Source of the DNA: an uncultured Bacteroidota bacterium
GTDB taxonomy: Bacteria; Bacteroidota; Bacteroidia; Flavobacteriales; Flavobacteriaceae
Assembly (NCBI GenBank): GCA_902595555.1
Contig: CACJQM010000003.1
Coordinates: 222,579 to 286,578, forward strand
Length of the DNA stretch: 64,000 nt
Reading direction: 5' to 3'
Part shown: positions 55,096-63,984 of the stretch, piece by piece
Layout of the letters: every line of letters starts with the position of its first letter
Position numbering within the stretch: position 1 is the stretch's first letter
The notes under the pieces: model-generated
Seen by the model: only the letters and a program-made list of their open reading frames with translations
Told to the model about the DNA's origin: nothing
Database searches by the model: none
Made by a program: the position numbers and the translations under genes

Positions 55096-56970
55096 TTATT
55101 TAATTAGATCAAAACTTCTTTTAATAAATTCAGTTAAGTCATTTCCCTTAAGTAAATTCTGAGAAAGCCTAGCTAAATCTAATGATTGTTTAATTAGCCT
55201 ATCTCTTTTGTTTTTTGTCTTAGTCTTAAATATTTCACTAATAAGTTTATTGTTGGTATTGACTACGAGATTATACATTTCAGGCATATTACCAAACATT
55301 GAGTTACCTCCAGTATTTTGCATATCTTTCATCCTTCTCATAAATTCAGGCTGTGTTATCATAAATGGCAATGAATCACTATCCATGGCCTCTAGCTGAA
55401 TAGAATATTTATCTTTTGGAACAACCTCTTCGATTTGTTCTTTTAATTTTTGTTGTTCTTTTTCACTCAATTTAGAAACACTTTTTTCATCTTTTTTAAT
55501 AAGATTATCAATTGCATCTGAATCAACTCTTGCGAATGAAATTTTTTCTTTAGAGGTTTCTAATTTCTGAATTAAATGACTTACAATTGGAGAATCAAGC
55601 AAAAGAACAGAGTAACCTTTTTTATTTGCTTCTTTTATGTAAGAGTCTTGTTCCTCTATATTTGAAGCGTATAAAATTATTGTCTTCCCATCTTTATCTG
55701 TTTGATTTTTCTTGATTTTTTTTAATAATTCATCGTATGTAAAAAATTTATTGTCAGTTGAAGGATATAAAGCAAAAGCATCAGATTTTTCATAAAACTT
55801 ATCTTCACTCAACATACCATATTCAATAATTACCTTGATGTCATTCCACTTTTCCTCGAACTTTTTTCTATCTTCTTTAAATAATGAATTTAGCTTGTCT
55901 GCAACTTTTCTAGTAATATAATTTGAAATTTTTTTGACTGCTGAATCAACTTGAAGATAGCTTCTTGATACATTAAGTGGAATATCAGGTGAATCTATTA
56001 CACCTCTAAGAAGTGTCAAAAATTCAGGAACGATTCCTTCAACATTATCTGTGACAAAAACTTGATTTTGATAAAGCTGAATTTTATCCTTTTGTAAATT
56101 GATGTCATTTGTAATTTTAGGAAAATATAAAATACCAGTTAAATTAAATGGATAATCAACATTTAAATGAATATTGAATAATGGGTCTTCAAAATTCATT
56201 GGATATAGATCTTTGTAGAATGTTTTGTAGTCATCCTCTTTCAGATCTTTAGGTTTTTTGGTCCAAGCAGGTTCAGTAATATTTATAATGTTATCTACAG
56301 TTTCCTTAACCTCTTTTTCTTTTTCACCTTCACCTGTTTTTTTAGTTATTTCTTTAGTTCCAAATTTGATTGGAATTGGCATGAATCTATTATACTTTTT
56401 TAGTAACTCTGTAATTGTATTATCATCTAGAAAACTTTTTGAATCTTTTGAAATATTTAGAATTATTTCTGTTCCTCTATCTTTTTTATCAGATTTGACT
56501 AAGGTAAATTCAGGCGAACCATCACATGACCAATGAACAGCGGGTGATTTTTTAAATGATTTACTGATAATCTCTACCGAGTCAGAAACCATAAAAGCTG
56601 AATAAAAACCAAGTCCAAAATGACCAATTATTCCACTATCTTTTGCTGTATCTTTGTATTTCTCAATAAATTCTTCTGCACCAGAGAAAGCAACTTCATT
56701 TATATATTTTTTAACTTCATTTTCCGTCATACCAACGCCCTGGTCGATTATATGAATTTTAGAATTTTTTTTGTCAATCTTTACTTCAATTATTGGACTT
56801 CCAAAATCTTGTTTGAATTCACCGATATTGGACATATGTTTGAGTTTCAATGTAGCGTCAGTGGCATTAGAAATCAATTCTCGAAGAAAAATTTCTTGAT
56901 CACTATATAAAAATTTCTTAATTAATGGAAATATATTTTCTACTGAAACATTTATTTTACCTTTGGCCAT
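55096..56970 (-). CDS. htpG: Chaperone HtpG (Hsp90)
   Basis: The 624-residue protein has the Bergerat ATP fold: RELISNATDATLKL, DQGVGMTENEV, GHFGLGFYSAFMVS and GTEIILNI. The middle domain includes DSPDIPLNVSRSYLQ, and a dimerisation domain follows. It is an ATP-dependent chaperone. It has one of the clearest two-part promoters in the window. The DUF4369 gene follows. Confidence 0.97.
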   Translation of the reverse strand: MAKGKINVSVENIFPLIKKFLYSDQEIFLRELISNATDATLKLKHMSNIGEFKQDFGSPIIEVKIDKKNSKIHIIDQGVGMTENEVKKYINEVAFSGAEEFIEKYKDTAKDSGIIGHFGLGFYSAFMVSDSVEIISKSFKKSPAVHWSCDGSPEFTLVKSDKKDRGTEIILNISKDSKSFLDDNTITELLKKYNRFMPIPIKFGTKEITKKTGEGEKEKEVKETVDNIINITEPAWTKKPKDLKEDDYKTFYKDLYPMNFEDPLFNIHLNVDYPFNLTGILYFPKITNDINLQKDKIQLYQNQVFVTDNVEGIVPEFLTLLRGVIDSPDIPLNVSRSYLQVDSAVKKISNYITRKVADKLNSLFKEDRKKFEEKWNDIKVIIEYGMLSEDKFYEKSDAFALYPSTDNKFFTYDELLKKIKKNQTDKDGKTIILYASNIEEQDSYIKEANKKGYSVLLLDSPIVSHLIQKLETSKEKISFARVDSDAIDNLIKKDEKSVSKLSEKEQQKLKEQIEEVVPKDKYSIQLEAMDSDSLPFMITQPEFMRRMKDMQNTGGNSMFGNMPEMYNLVVNTNNKLISEIFKTKTKNKRDRLIKQSLDLARLSQNLLKGNDLTEFIKRSFDLIK

Positions 56971-56984
56971 GTCTTTATTTTTTG

Positions 56985-57015
56985 CAAATATATTTTCAAA
57001 TCATATACCAAACAA
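56985..57015 (-). promoter_or_regulatory. Full -33/-7 promoter, htpG
   Basis: The minus strand has TTG (57015-57013), a 20-nt spacer and TATATTTG (56992-56985). It matches the Bacteroidota housekeeping consensus TTG-N19-21-TAnnTTTG in both parts. The -7 box ends 14 nt before the htpG ATG. Confidence 0.65.
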
Positions 57016-57065
57016 AATATGATGACAAAATGACATTTTTATTTAAATTGCGATAAACTTATTCT

Positions 57066-58067
57066 ATGCAAAAATCTATTATTAAAGGGTTAGGGTATTA
57101 TGTCCCTGAAAACGTGGTAACAAATGAAGACTTGACAAAAATGATGGATACATCTGATGAATGGATTAGAGAAAGGACAGGAATAGAAGAAAGAAGATGG
57201 GTAAATGATAATAAGTTATCTACTTCTTTAATGGGAACATTCGCTGCTGAAAAGGCAATTAAGAACGCTAATATTGACAAAAATGATATAGATTTCATAA
57301 TTTTTGCCACTTTAAGTCCTGACTATTATTTTCCTGGATCAGGTGTATTATTACAAAGAAACTTAGAAATTAAGGAGGTAGGAGCATTAGATGTTAGAAA
57401 TCAATGTTCAGGATTTGTTTATGCTTTATCAATTGCAGACCAATACATAAAATCTGGTATGTATAAAAATATTTTAGTTGTTGGAAGTGAAATTCATTCT
57501 GGAGCATTAGATAAAACCTCAAGAGGTCGTTCAGTGTCAGTTATATTTGGAGATGGCGCAGGAGCAGCAGTAATTTCTGCAAGTAATGATGATAGTGGAA
57601 TATTATCAACCCATCTTCATTCTGAAGGTAAATTTGCCGAAGAATTAGCAGTAATAAAGCCTGCTACAACATTCTGGATTGATAAAATAAAAAATGATGA
57701 TAATGAAGATGGATCTGGTTACTCTCCTTATATGAATGGTAATTTTGTTTTTAAAAATGCAGTTGTCAGATTTGAGCAAGTAATTTTTGAAGCATTAAAT
57801 CACTCAAATCTAAAAAAAGAGGACATATCATTGCTAATTACTCATCAAGCAAACCTTCGAATCAGTCAATATATTCAAAAAAGATTAAATCTTTCAGACT
57901 CCCAGGTATTTAATAATATCATGAAATATGGTAATACTACTGCTGCTTCAATTCCAATAGCTTTGTCTGAGGCATATCAATCTAATCTAATAAAAAAAGG
58001 AGATATAATAGTTCTTGCAGCTTTTGGAAGTGGTTTTACCTGGGGTAGTGCATTAATTAAGTGGTAG
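57066..58067 (+). CDS. fabH: 3-oxoacyl-ACP synthase III family
   Basis: The 333-residue thiolase-fold enzyme shows TSDEWIRERTGIEERRW, the active Cys in ALDVRNQCSGFVYAL, His in LITHQANLRI and Asn in KYGNTTAASIPIAL, completing the Cys-His-Asn triad. It starts fatty acid synthesis by joining acetyl-CoA and malonyl-ACP. A role in another lipid pathway is possible because plsX, often adjacent to fabH, is not present. It overlaps the SSS symporter by 11 bp. Confidence 0.9.
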   Translation: MQKSIIKGLGYYVPENVVTNEDLTKMMDTSDEWIRERTGIEERRWVNDNKLSTSLMGTFAAEKAIKNANIDKNDIDFIIFATLSPDYYFPGSGVLLQRNLEIKEVGALDVRNQCSGFVYALSIADQYIKSGMYKNILVVGSEIHSGALDKTSRGRSVSVIFGDGAGAAVISASNDDSGILSTHLHSEGKFAEELAVIKPATTFWIDKIKNDDNEDGSGYSPYMNGNFVFKNAVVRFEQVIFEALNHSNLKKEDISLLITHQANLRISQYIQKRLNLSDSQVFNNIMKYGNTTAASIPIALSEAYQSNLIKKGDIIVLAAFGSGFTWGSALIKW

Positions 58068-59520
58068 ATTTCCTAATAATATAAAGCCCAAAAAATGTTA
58101 TTAGACCATTAATTGGCAGAAGTTCATAACCAATCTTGTATCCACCCAAATATCCATCCGGTAGATAGAAAATAATTGTAACTATTATTACTGAAATTAT
58201 ACAAACAAAAAATGATAAATTATCATTGATATTGTGTTTAGTAAAAATACCAAAAGCAAATAAACCTAATAGTGGACCATATGTAAATCCGGCAATAATT
58301 AATAAGCTATCAATTACACTTGTACTTAAATAATTTTCGTAAATCAAGATTACAACTATTAAAAAAATACTCATTAAAATATGAGTATAAAATCTTAATT
58401 TTTTTTGGTTTTTTTCATCTTTCTTTTCAATATCTAGGAAATCTATACAGAATGATGTTGTTAATGAGGTCAAAGCACTGTCAGCACTACTGTAAGCAGC
58501 AGCTATGAGCCCCAATAAAAATGTAATCGATAATATTATATTTAAATCACTATTTAATGCAATTTGTGGAAAAAGAAGATCTGTGCTTTCTCTTCCATTA
58601 AGAATTGGGATTAACACATCATTTTTTTCAGCAAAAGTGAACAATAGTGTTCCTAATATTAAAAAAACTAAGGTTACAGCAACTAAAATGAGACTGAAAA
58701 CAATCATGTTTTTTTGAGCATCACGCAATGACTTACATGTAAGATTTTTTTGCATCATATCTTGATCCAAACCTGTCATACAAATAGTGATAAATATTCC
58801 ACCTATGAATGATTTTAAGAAATGATTTTTTTCCAAAATACTATCAGTCACAAAAATTTCACTTTTTGTATTAAAATCATCAGAATTTAAAAACTCAATA
58901 AATCCAATATCTAGACTTGTTGTTATGTAATATATAGAGAGAAAAACTGAAAGAATCATTAAAAATGTTTGAAGAGTATCAGTCCAGACTACTGTTTTTA
59001 TTCCACCCCTAAAAGTGTATATCCAAATTAATAATATTGAGATAGTAACAGTAAATTCAAATGGTATTCCCCAGGAATTAAATACAAACTCCTGTAAGAC
59101 AATTGCAACTAAAAATAGTCTAAAAGCTGCTCCTAAAACTCTTGATACAAAGAAAAAAAATGCTCCAGTCATATGGGATTTTCTACCAAATCTATCTCCA
59201 AGGTATTCATAAATTGAGGTTAAATTTTGTTTGTAATAGATGGGAAGTAAAACATAAGCTACTACAAAATATCCAAATAAATATCCAAGTACAACCTGAA
59301 AGTAAGTTAAACTTGTTGACCCAACATCACCTGGTACTGAAATGAACGTAATACCAGATAAGGATGCTCCAACCATTCCAAATGCAACTATGTACCATGG
59401 AGACTCCTTATTTCCAGAGAAAAATGTTTTATTATCACTGTTGCCTTTTGTTAAACTAGAAACAACGAATAGCAATGAAAAGTACGATAATACAACAATA
59501 ACGATTAAAGATTCAGACAT
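58057..59520 (-). CDS. Sodium:solute symporter (SSS family)
   Basis: The 487-residue protein has about thirteen membrane helices. Motifs include GMVGASLSGITFISVPGDVG in the second helix, TFRGGIKTVVWTDTLQTFLM and GLIAAAYSSADSALTSLTTSF (the Na+-site Ser pair of SSS transporters). It moves a small solute with Na+; the substrate is unknown. It stands between fabH and recR and is transcribed away from recR. Confidence 0.88.
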   Translation of the reverse strand: MSESLIVIVVLSYFSLLFVVSSLTKGNSDNKTFFSGNKESPWYIVAFGMVGASLSGITFISVPGDVGSTSLTYFQVVLGYLFGYFVVAYVLLPIYYKQNLTSIYEYLGDRFGRKSHMTGAFFFFVSRVLGAAFRLFLVAIVLQEFVFNSWGIPFEFTVTISILLIWIYTFRGGIKTVVWTDTLQTFLMILSVFLSIYYITTSLDIGFIEFLNSDDFNTKSEIFVTDSILEKNHFLKSFIGGIFITICMTGLDQDMMQKNLTCKSLRDAQKNMIVFSLILVAVTLVFLILGTLLFTFAEKNDVLIPILNGRESTDLLFPQIALNSDLNIILSITFLLGLIAAAYSSADSALTSLTTSFCIDFLDIEKKDEKNQKKLRFYTHILMSIFLIVVILIYENYLSTSVIDSLLIIAGFTYGPLLGLFAFGIFTKHNINDNLSFFVCIISVIIVTIIFYLPDGYLGGYKIGYELLPINGLITFFGLYIIRKSTT

Positions 59521-59569
59521 GTTATTTATATAACCATAAATATAGTTAATTCTACATCTCTTAATATCT

Positions 59570-59577
59570 TATATTTA
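59570..59577 (+). promoter_or_regulatory. -7-like box, recR
   Basis: TATATTTA matches TAnnTTTG except the last base. It is followed by 4 nt (CACA) and the recR ATG, again predicting an almost leaderless mRNA. Weak support. Confidence 0.35.
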
Positions 59578-59581
59578 CACA

Positions 59582-60196
59582 ATGGATCTTTCCTCAAAAT
59601 TATTATCAAACGCTGTGGATGAAATATCGAAGCTTCCAGGAATTGGAAAGAGTACAGCACTTAGATTAGCCTTACATTTAGTTAACAAAGAGGAGGGAGA
59701 CATAGATAATTTATTAAAATCAATTAAACAACTTAAAGAAAGTGTATTATTTTGTGAAAGATGTAATAGTCTTTCTGATAATAAAATATGTAACATTTGC
59801 GCAAGTTCAAATAGAAACCCTAAAATTTTATGTGTAGTTGAAGACATCAGAGATGTGATGGCAATTGAAAACACAGGTCAGTTTCAAGGTTTATACCATG
59901 TATTAGGTGGAAAAATTTCACCTGTTGACGGTATTGGACCAAATCAACTAAATATTAATTCCTTACTAGATAGAGTGATTAATGAGGATATTAAGGAGAT
60001 AATATTTGCATTGAGCGCAACAATGGAAGGTGATACAACTAACTATTACATTTACAGAAAAATAAAAAAAGAAGGAATTAAATTTAGCACAATTGCAAGG
60101 GGAGTCTCCGTAGGTGATAATCTTGAATACACAGATGAGATAACTTTAGGAAGGAGTATTATTAAAAGGATTCCTTTTGAGCAATCCTCAACATAG
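59582..60196 (+). CDS. recR: Recombination mediator RecR
   Basis: The 204-residue protein has the helix-hairpin-helix [18 protein letters not shown], the zinc finger [16 protein letters not shown], and the Toprim domain [28 protein letters not shown]. It acts with RecO/RecF to load RecA on gaps. It has its own short promoter region and is followed by the E2 gene. Confidence 0.97.
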   Translation: MDLSSKLLSNAVDEISKLPGIGKSTALRLALHLVNKEEGDIDNLLKSIKQLKESVLFCERCNSLSDNKICNICASSNRNPKILCVVEDIRDVMAIENTGQFQGLYHVLGGKISPVDGIGPNQLNINSLLDRVINEDIKEIIFALSATMEGDTTNYYIYRKIKKEGIKFSTIARGVSVGDNLEYTDEITLGRSIIKRIPFEQSST

Positions 60197-60208
60197 GTTT
60201 AATTTTGG

Positions 60209-60216
60209 TATTTTTG
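60209..60216 (+). promoter_or_regulatory. -7 promoter box, E2 gene
   Basis: TATTTTTG, matching TAnnTTTG, ends 15 nt before the E2 ATG in the 35-bp gap after recR. No -33 TTG is obvious. Confidence 0.45.
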
Positions 60217-60231
60217 TAACCAATTTATTTT

Positions 60232-61467
60232 ATGACCAAGTATAATTTAACATTACCAAAAATGGGCGAGAGCGTCGAAGAAGCTACTATTGTTAATTGG
60301 CTTAAAAATGTTGGTGATAAAATTAAAGCTGATGATTTTGTAGTTGAAGTAGCAACTGATAAGGTTGATTCTGAAGTTCCCAGTGATGTCGAAGGAGTAT
60401 TGGTTGAAAAATGTTTTGAAATAAATGATGTTGTGAAAGTCGGCGAGACACTTTGTGTAATTGAAACCTCAAAAGAAAATCAAGAAAAAATAATCGAAGC
60501 TATTCCAAATCTTGAATTATTGGATTCCGAGGAAAATAAAGAAGAAATTATTGAGGTTAATGCCAATCAAGATGAAAAATCAAAGCATTCTTTCCTATCT
60601 CCCCTAGTTAGAAGTATAATTGAAAAAGAAGGAATAACGAATGATGATTTAAATAAGATTGAGGGATCAGGTAAAAAGGGAAGACTAACTAAAAAAGATT
60701 TATTGGAATTTTTAGGTAATAAAAAAACTCAAGAAACTGCAACAAAAACTGATCCTGATTTTGAATATAAACCTAAATTAACAATTAGCGAATCAGATAC
60801 TATTAGAGAGCTTACCAGATTTGAAAAAATGACATCTGATCATATGATATCCAGTAAGAACACCTCTGTTCATGCTCAAATGTTTATAGAGGCTGATATA
60901 ACAAATTTATTTGATTGGAGAGAAAACTTAAAAGATGAATTCTTTGGAAATGAAAAGTTCAAATTAACCATAACATATCCACTAATAAAGATTTTGTCGC
61001 AAGCTCTAAGAGAATTTCCAATATTGAACGCTACTTTATCTGATAATAACTTAATACTTAAGAAAGATGTAAATATAGGTGTAGCAACAGCTTTAGGAAA
61101 TGGAAATTTAATTGTACCAGTTGTAAAGAATGCTGATCAACTTAGTTTATTAGGAATCTGTAAATCAGCCAATAACCTAATTGTGAAAGCCAGAGATAAT
61201 GAACTAAGTCCTGATGATGTTTTAGATGGAACATTTACAATGACCAATATTGGAATTTTTGAAAGTTTAACCGGAACTGCAATACTTAATCAACCACAAT
61301 TAGGTATAATAGCTTTTGGATCAGTTAGAAAAATGCCTAGGGTAATTGAAACCAATAAAGGTGATTTTATAGGTATTAGAAAAGTTATAATGATTTCTTT
61401 AAGTTTTGATCATAGAATAATTAACGGAGCAACTGGTGGCTTATTTTTAAAAGAATTAAAAATTTAA
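60232..61467 (+). CDS. 2-oxoacid dehydrogenase E2 (lipoyl acyltransferase), 3' frameshift
   Basis: The 411-residue protein has an N-terminal lipoyl domain with the modified Lys in EVATDKVDSEVPS and a peripheral-subunit-binding domain (LSPLVRSIIEKEGITNDDLNKIEGSGKKGRLTKKDL). The catalytic domain ends LSFDHRIINGATGG. It belongs to pyruvate/branched-chain type complexes; which one is unclear because no E1 or E3 genes are adjacent. The ORF stops early after FLKELKI. Adding one A to the A5 run at 61458-61462 restores KNLIQEWDINQEV and a stop at 61499, the expected E2 tail. The true gene probably ends at 61499. Confidence 0.88.
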   Translation: MTKYNLTLPKMGESVEEATIVNWLKNVGDKIKADDFVVEVATDKVDSEVPSDVEGVLVEKCFEINDVVKVGETLCVIETSKENQEKIIEAIPNLELLDSEENKEEIIEVNANQDEKSKHSFLSPLVRSIIEKEGITNDDLNKIEGSGKKGRLTKKDLLEFLGNKKTQETATKTDPDFEYKPKLTISESDTIRELTRFEKMTSDHMISSKNTSVHAQMFIEADITNLFDWRENLKDEFFGNEKFKLTITYPLIKILSQALREFPILNATLSDNNLILKKDVNIGVATALGNGNLIVPVVKNADQLSLLGICKSANNLIVKARDNELSPDDVLDGTFTMTNIGIFESLTGTAILNQPQLGIIAFGSVRKMPRVIETNKGDFIGIRKVIMISLSFDHRIINGATGGLFLKELKI

Positions 61468-61506
61468 TTCAAGAATGGGATATCAACCAAGAAGTTTAAT
61501 TCTATT

Positions 61507-62284
61507 ATGAAAATTAATTTAAATCGTCCAATTTGTTTTTTTTTGATCTTGAGACAACCGGTGTAAATGTGGTAAAAGACAGGATTGTTGAAATTTCTAT
61601 AATTAAAATAAATACTGATAATTCTGAGATTCAAAAACATGGCTAATTAACCCTGGAATACCAATTCCAAAAGTTGTTAGTGCAATTCATGGTATTGATG
61701 ATGATATGGTAAAAGATGAGCCAACCTTCAAGGATTATGCGTTAGAAATATTCCAATTCATAAAGGATTGTGACCTTGCTGGCTTCAACTCAAATAAGTT
61801 TGATATTCCACTACTTGCAGAAGAGTTATTACGTTCAGAAATTGATTTTGATTTATCTAAAATTAAAACTGTTGATGTACAGAATATTTTCCACAAAATG
61901 GAAAAAAGAACTCTTTCAGCCGCTTATAAATTCTATTGTGGTAAAGATCACGAAGATGCCCATTCATCAATGAGTGATACGAGAGTTACATATGAAGTTT
62001 TTTTAGCCCAATTAGAAAAATATGAGGAGCTAGAAAATAACATTGACTATTTATCTAATTTTTCAACAATGAGAAAGTCGATTGATTTAGCTGGTTTTAT
62101 TTATGAAAATGATAATAGAAAAGCTGTATTTTCATTTGGAAAATATAAAAATCAAGAAATTGATGATGTTTTAGAAAATGATCCAGGTTATTTTAGTTGG
62201 ATTATGAAATCAGACTTTCCTAATTACACAAAGAAAATCCTTAGTCAACTTAGATTAAATAAATTGAATAATAAATTACAATGA
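61507..62284 (+). pseudogene. DEDD 3'-5' exonuclease (DnaQ/ExoX-like), two frameshifts
   Basis: From ATG 61507 the reading frame gives MKINLNRPICFF and then breaks at the T9 run 61536-61544. The next frame gives DLETTGVNVVKDRIVEISII and breaks again at the A5 run 61633-61637. The third frame continues TWLINPGIPIPKVVSAIHGIDDDM to the stop at 62284. Together they form a complete exonuclease with ExoI DLETTG, ExoII AGFNSNKFDIPLL and ExoIII HSSMSDTRVT, plus an ExoX-type C-terminal module (KYKNQEIDDVLENDPGYFSWI). The track lists only the last part (61706). Either a recent pseudogene or, given three homopolymer losses nearby, sequence errors. Confidence 0.85.
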
Positions 62285-62892
62285 AACTAATTTGTATTGG
62301 AAAAAATTACTTGAAGCACATTCATGAATTAAATTCAAAAAAAGAGGATGACCCGGTAATATTTTTGAAACCCGATACCTCAGTAATACAAAAAAAACAG
62401 CCCTTTTTTATACCTGAATTTTCTAGTGATATACACTATGAGGTTGAGATTATTTTAAAATTTAACCGAGTTGGCAAACATATTGAGCCCAAATTTTCAA
62501 AAAAATATTTTGATAAGATAAGCCTAGGAATTGACTTTACCGCAAGAGATTTGCAAAGAAAATTTAAAGAAAATGGTTTGCCATGGGATATTGCTAAGGG
62601 TTTTGATAATTCTGCTATGATAGGAGATTGGTTAAGTGTAGATTTATTTGATGATATAGATAACATTAATTTTAGATTAGAGAAAAATGGTGAAATAGTT
62701 CAAAAGAGTAATTCATCTAATATGATTTGGAAAATCGATCAGTTAATATCTAAAGCATCAACCTTTTTTACTATTAAGATTGGTGATATTATGTTTACTG
62801 GTACTCCGGAGGGTGTTGGTAAGGTAGTAGAAAATGATCTTCTTGAGGGTTACATTGATGATAAAAAGGTTTTCAGCGTTAGAGTGAAATAA
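62281..62892 (+). CDS. Fumarylacetoacetate hydrolase family protein
   Basis: The 203-residue single-domain protein begins MKLICIGKNYLKHIHELN. It contains DPVIFLKPDTSVI, the metal-binding Glu residues in HYEVEIILKF, LGIDFTARDLQRKFKENGLPWDIAKGFDNSA and MFTGTPEGVGKV. Members act on acylpyruvates, oxaloacetate or similar 1,3-dicarbonyl compounds; the substrate here is unclear. It overlaps the exonuclease stop by 4 bp. Confidence 0.9.
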   Translation: MKLICIGKNYLKHIHELNSKKEDDPVIFLKPDTSVIQKKQPFFIPEFSSDIHYEVEIILKFNRVGKHIEPKFSKKYFDKISLGIDFTARDLQRKFKENGLPWDIAKGFDNSAMIGDWLSVDLFDDIDNINFRLEKNGEIVQKSNSSNMIWKIDQLISKASTFFTIKIGDIMFTGTPEGVGKVVENDLLEGYIDDKKVFSVRVK

Positions 62893-62894
62893 AT

Positions 62895-63356
62895 ATGATT
62901 AGCGATATCCACAAATTTTTAATTGATAATAAAAAAACTATCTCAACCTGTGAGAGTATCACAGCAGGTGCAATTTCCTCCAGGCTAATAACAGAGTCTG
63001 GTTCTTCAAGATTTTTTAAGGGTTCAATTGTAGTTTATAATGATGATGTTAAAAGTAAAATTTTAGGTATTGATATAAATAAAATTAGAAAATTGTCTGC
63101 TGTAAGTAAAGAGATATCTCATGAAATGGCCCTATCGGCAAAAAAAATTTTTAATTCAGATTACTGCATTTCAGCTACTGGAAATGCCGGTCCTAATAAT
63201 TATGATGAAATTTCACAAACTGGACAAGTTTATGTGACTGTCATAACTCCCGAAAAGGCAATTACCCAGGAGTTTAAATTGTCTAACAACAGATCAAAAA
63301 ATATTGAAAATACAGTAGATTTTGCTTTAAGTTTACTTTCTAAAAATCTGAGGTAA
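62895..63356 (+). CDS. CinA C-terminal (PncC-type) amidohydrolase, short form
   Basis: The 153-residue protein consists only of the CinA C-terminal domain: TCESITAGAISSRLITESGSSRFFKGSIVVYNDDVKSKILG and CISATGNAGPNNYDEI. PncC enzymes deamidate nicotinamide mononucleotide for NAD salvage. In many Bacteroidota the gene before rpmB encodes full CinA with an N-terminal MoCF-like domain, which is missing here. The start follows the FAH gene by 2 bases. Confidence 0.9.
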   Translation: MISDIHKFLIDNKKTISTCESITAGAISSRLITESGSSRFFKGSIVVYNDDVKSKILGIDINKIRKLSAVSKEISHEMALSAKKIFNSDYCISATGNAGPNNYDEISQTGQVYVTVITPEKAITQEFKLSNNRSKNIENTVDFALSLLSKNLR

Positions 63357-63410
63357 TAAATTTGTCAAAACTGCAAAAAAGTTGTTTATTTGCAAGCCTA
63401 AGAGATAATT

Positions 63411-63647
63411 ATGTCAAAAGTTTGTCAAATTTCTGGAAAAAAAGTTCAGTTTGGAAACAATGTTTCCAAGGCAATCAATAAAACCAAAAGGAGGTTTAAT
63501 GCTAACATTATAACTAAGAGGTTTTACATTCCAGAGGAAGACAGATGGATTAAACTAAAAGTTTCAACAACAGTTTTAAAGACAATAAATAAAAAAGGTA
63601 TCTCCGCTGTTTTAAAAGATGCTAAATCCAAGGGTATTAAATTATAA
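63411..63647 (+). CDS. rpmB: 50S ribosomal protein bL28
   Basis: The 78-residue basic protein begins [32 protein letters not shown], matching bL28. It has a single Cys, so it is the zinc-free form. It heads the rpmB-rpmG-DUF4295 cluster. Confidence 0.96.
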   Translation: MSKVCQISGKKVQFGNNVSKAINKTKRRFNANIITKRFYIPEEDRWIKLKVSTTVLKTINKKGISAVLKDAKSKGIKL

Positions 63648-63649
63648 AC

Positions 63650-63832
63650 ATGGCAAAGAAAGGTAACAGAGTTCAGGTGATTTTAGAGTGTACAGAACAT
63701 AAAGATTCTGGGAAACCAGGTACATCAAGGTATATTTCCACTAAGAATAAAAAGAATTCACCTGATAGATTAGAGTTAAAAAAATTTAATCCCATTCTAA
63801 AAAAATATACAATTCATAAAGAAATTAAGTAA
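63650..63832 (+). CDS. rpmG: 50S ribosomal protein bL33
   Basis: The 60-residue protein begins [21 protein letters not shown] and contains [23 protein letters not shown], typical of bL33. Only one Cys is present, so it is the zinc-free type. It begins 2 bases after rpmB and its stop overlaps the next ATG in TAATG. Confidence 0.96.
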   Translation: MAKKGNRVQVILECTEHKDSGKPGTSRYISTKNKKNSPDRLELKKFNPILKKYTIHKEIK

Positions 63833-63984
63833 TGGCAAAGAAGACAGTAGCAACATTGCAAACAGGATCTAAGAAGCTTAGCAAAGCAATTAAAATGGTT
63901 AAAAGTCCTAAAACTGGAGCATATATTTTTCAAGAAAAGATTCTCCCATCTGATTTAGTTAATGATTGGCTTTCAAAAAAATAG
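63832..63984 (+). CDS. DUF4295 small basic protein (Bacteroidota ribosomal, bL38-like)
   Basis: A 50-residue ORF, too short for the track, starts [20 protein letters not shown] and ends LPSDLVNDWLSKK. It overlaps the rpmG stop by one base and matches the DUF4295 family found only in Bacteroidota after rpmG. From memory, a protein of this kind was seen in the Flavobacterium ribosome structure and named bL38; the assignment should be treated as likely, not certain. ftsY would normally follow. Confidence 0.88.
   Translation: MAKKTVATLQTGSKKLSKAIKMVKSPKTGAYIFQEKILPSDLVNDWLSKK

Noticed and set aside
61390-61467. The E2 active-site motif reads HRIING instead of HxxxDG, suggesting an inactive enzyme.
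   Set aside because: Asn at this place is known in active E2 enzymes (for example Azotobacter vinelandii E2p, from memory), so it is a natural variant. The real oddity is the frameshift just downstream.
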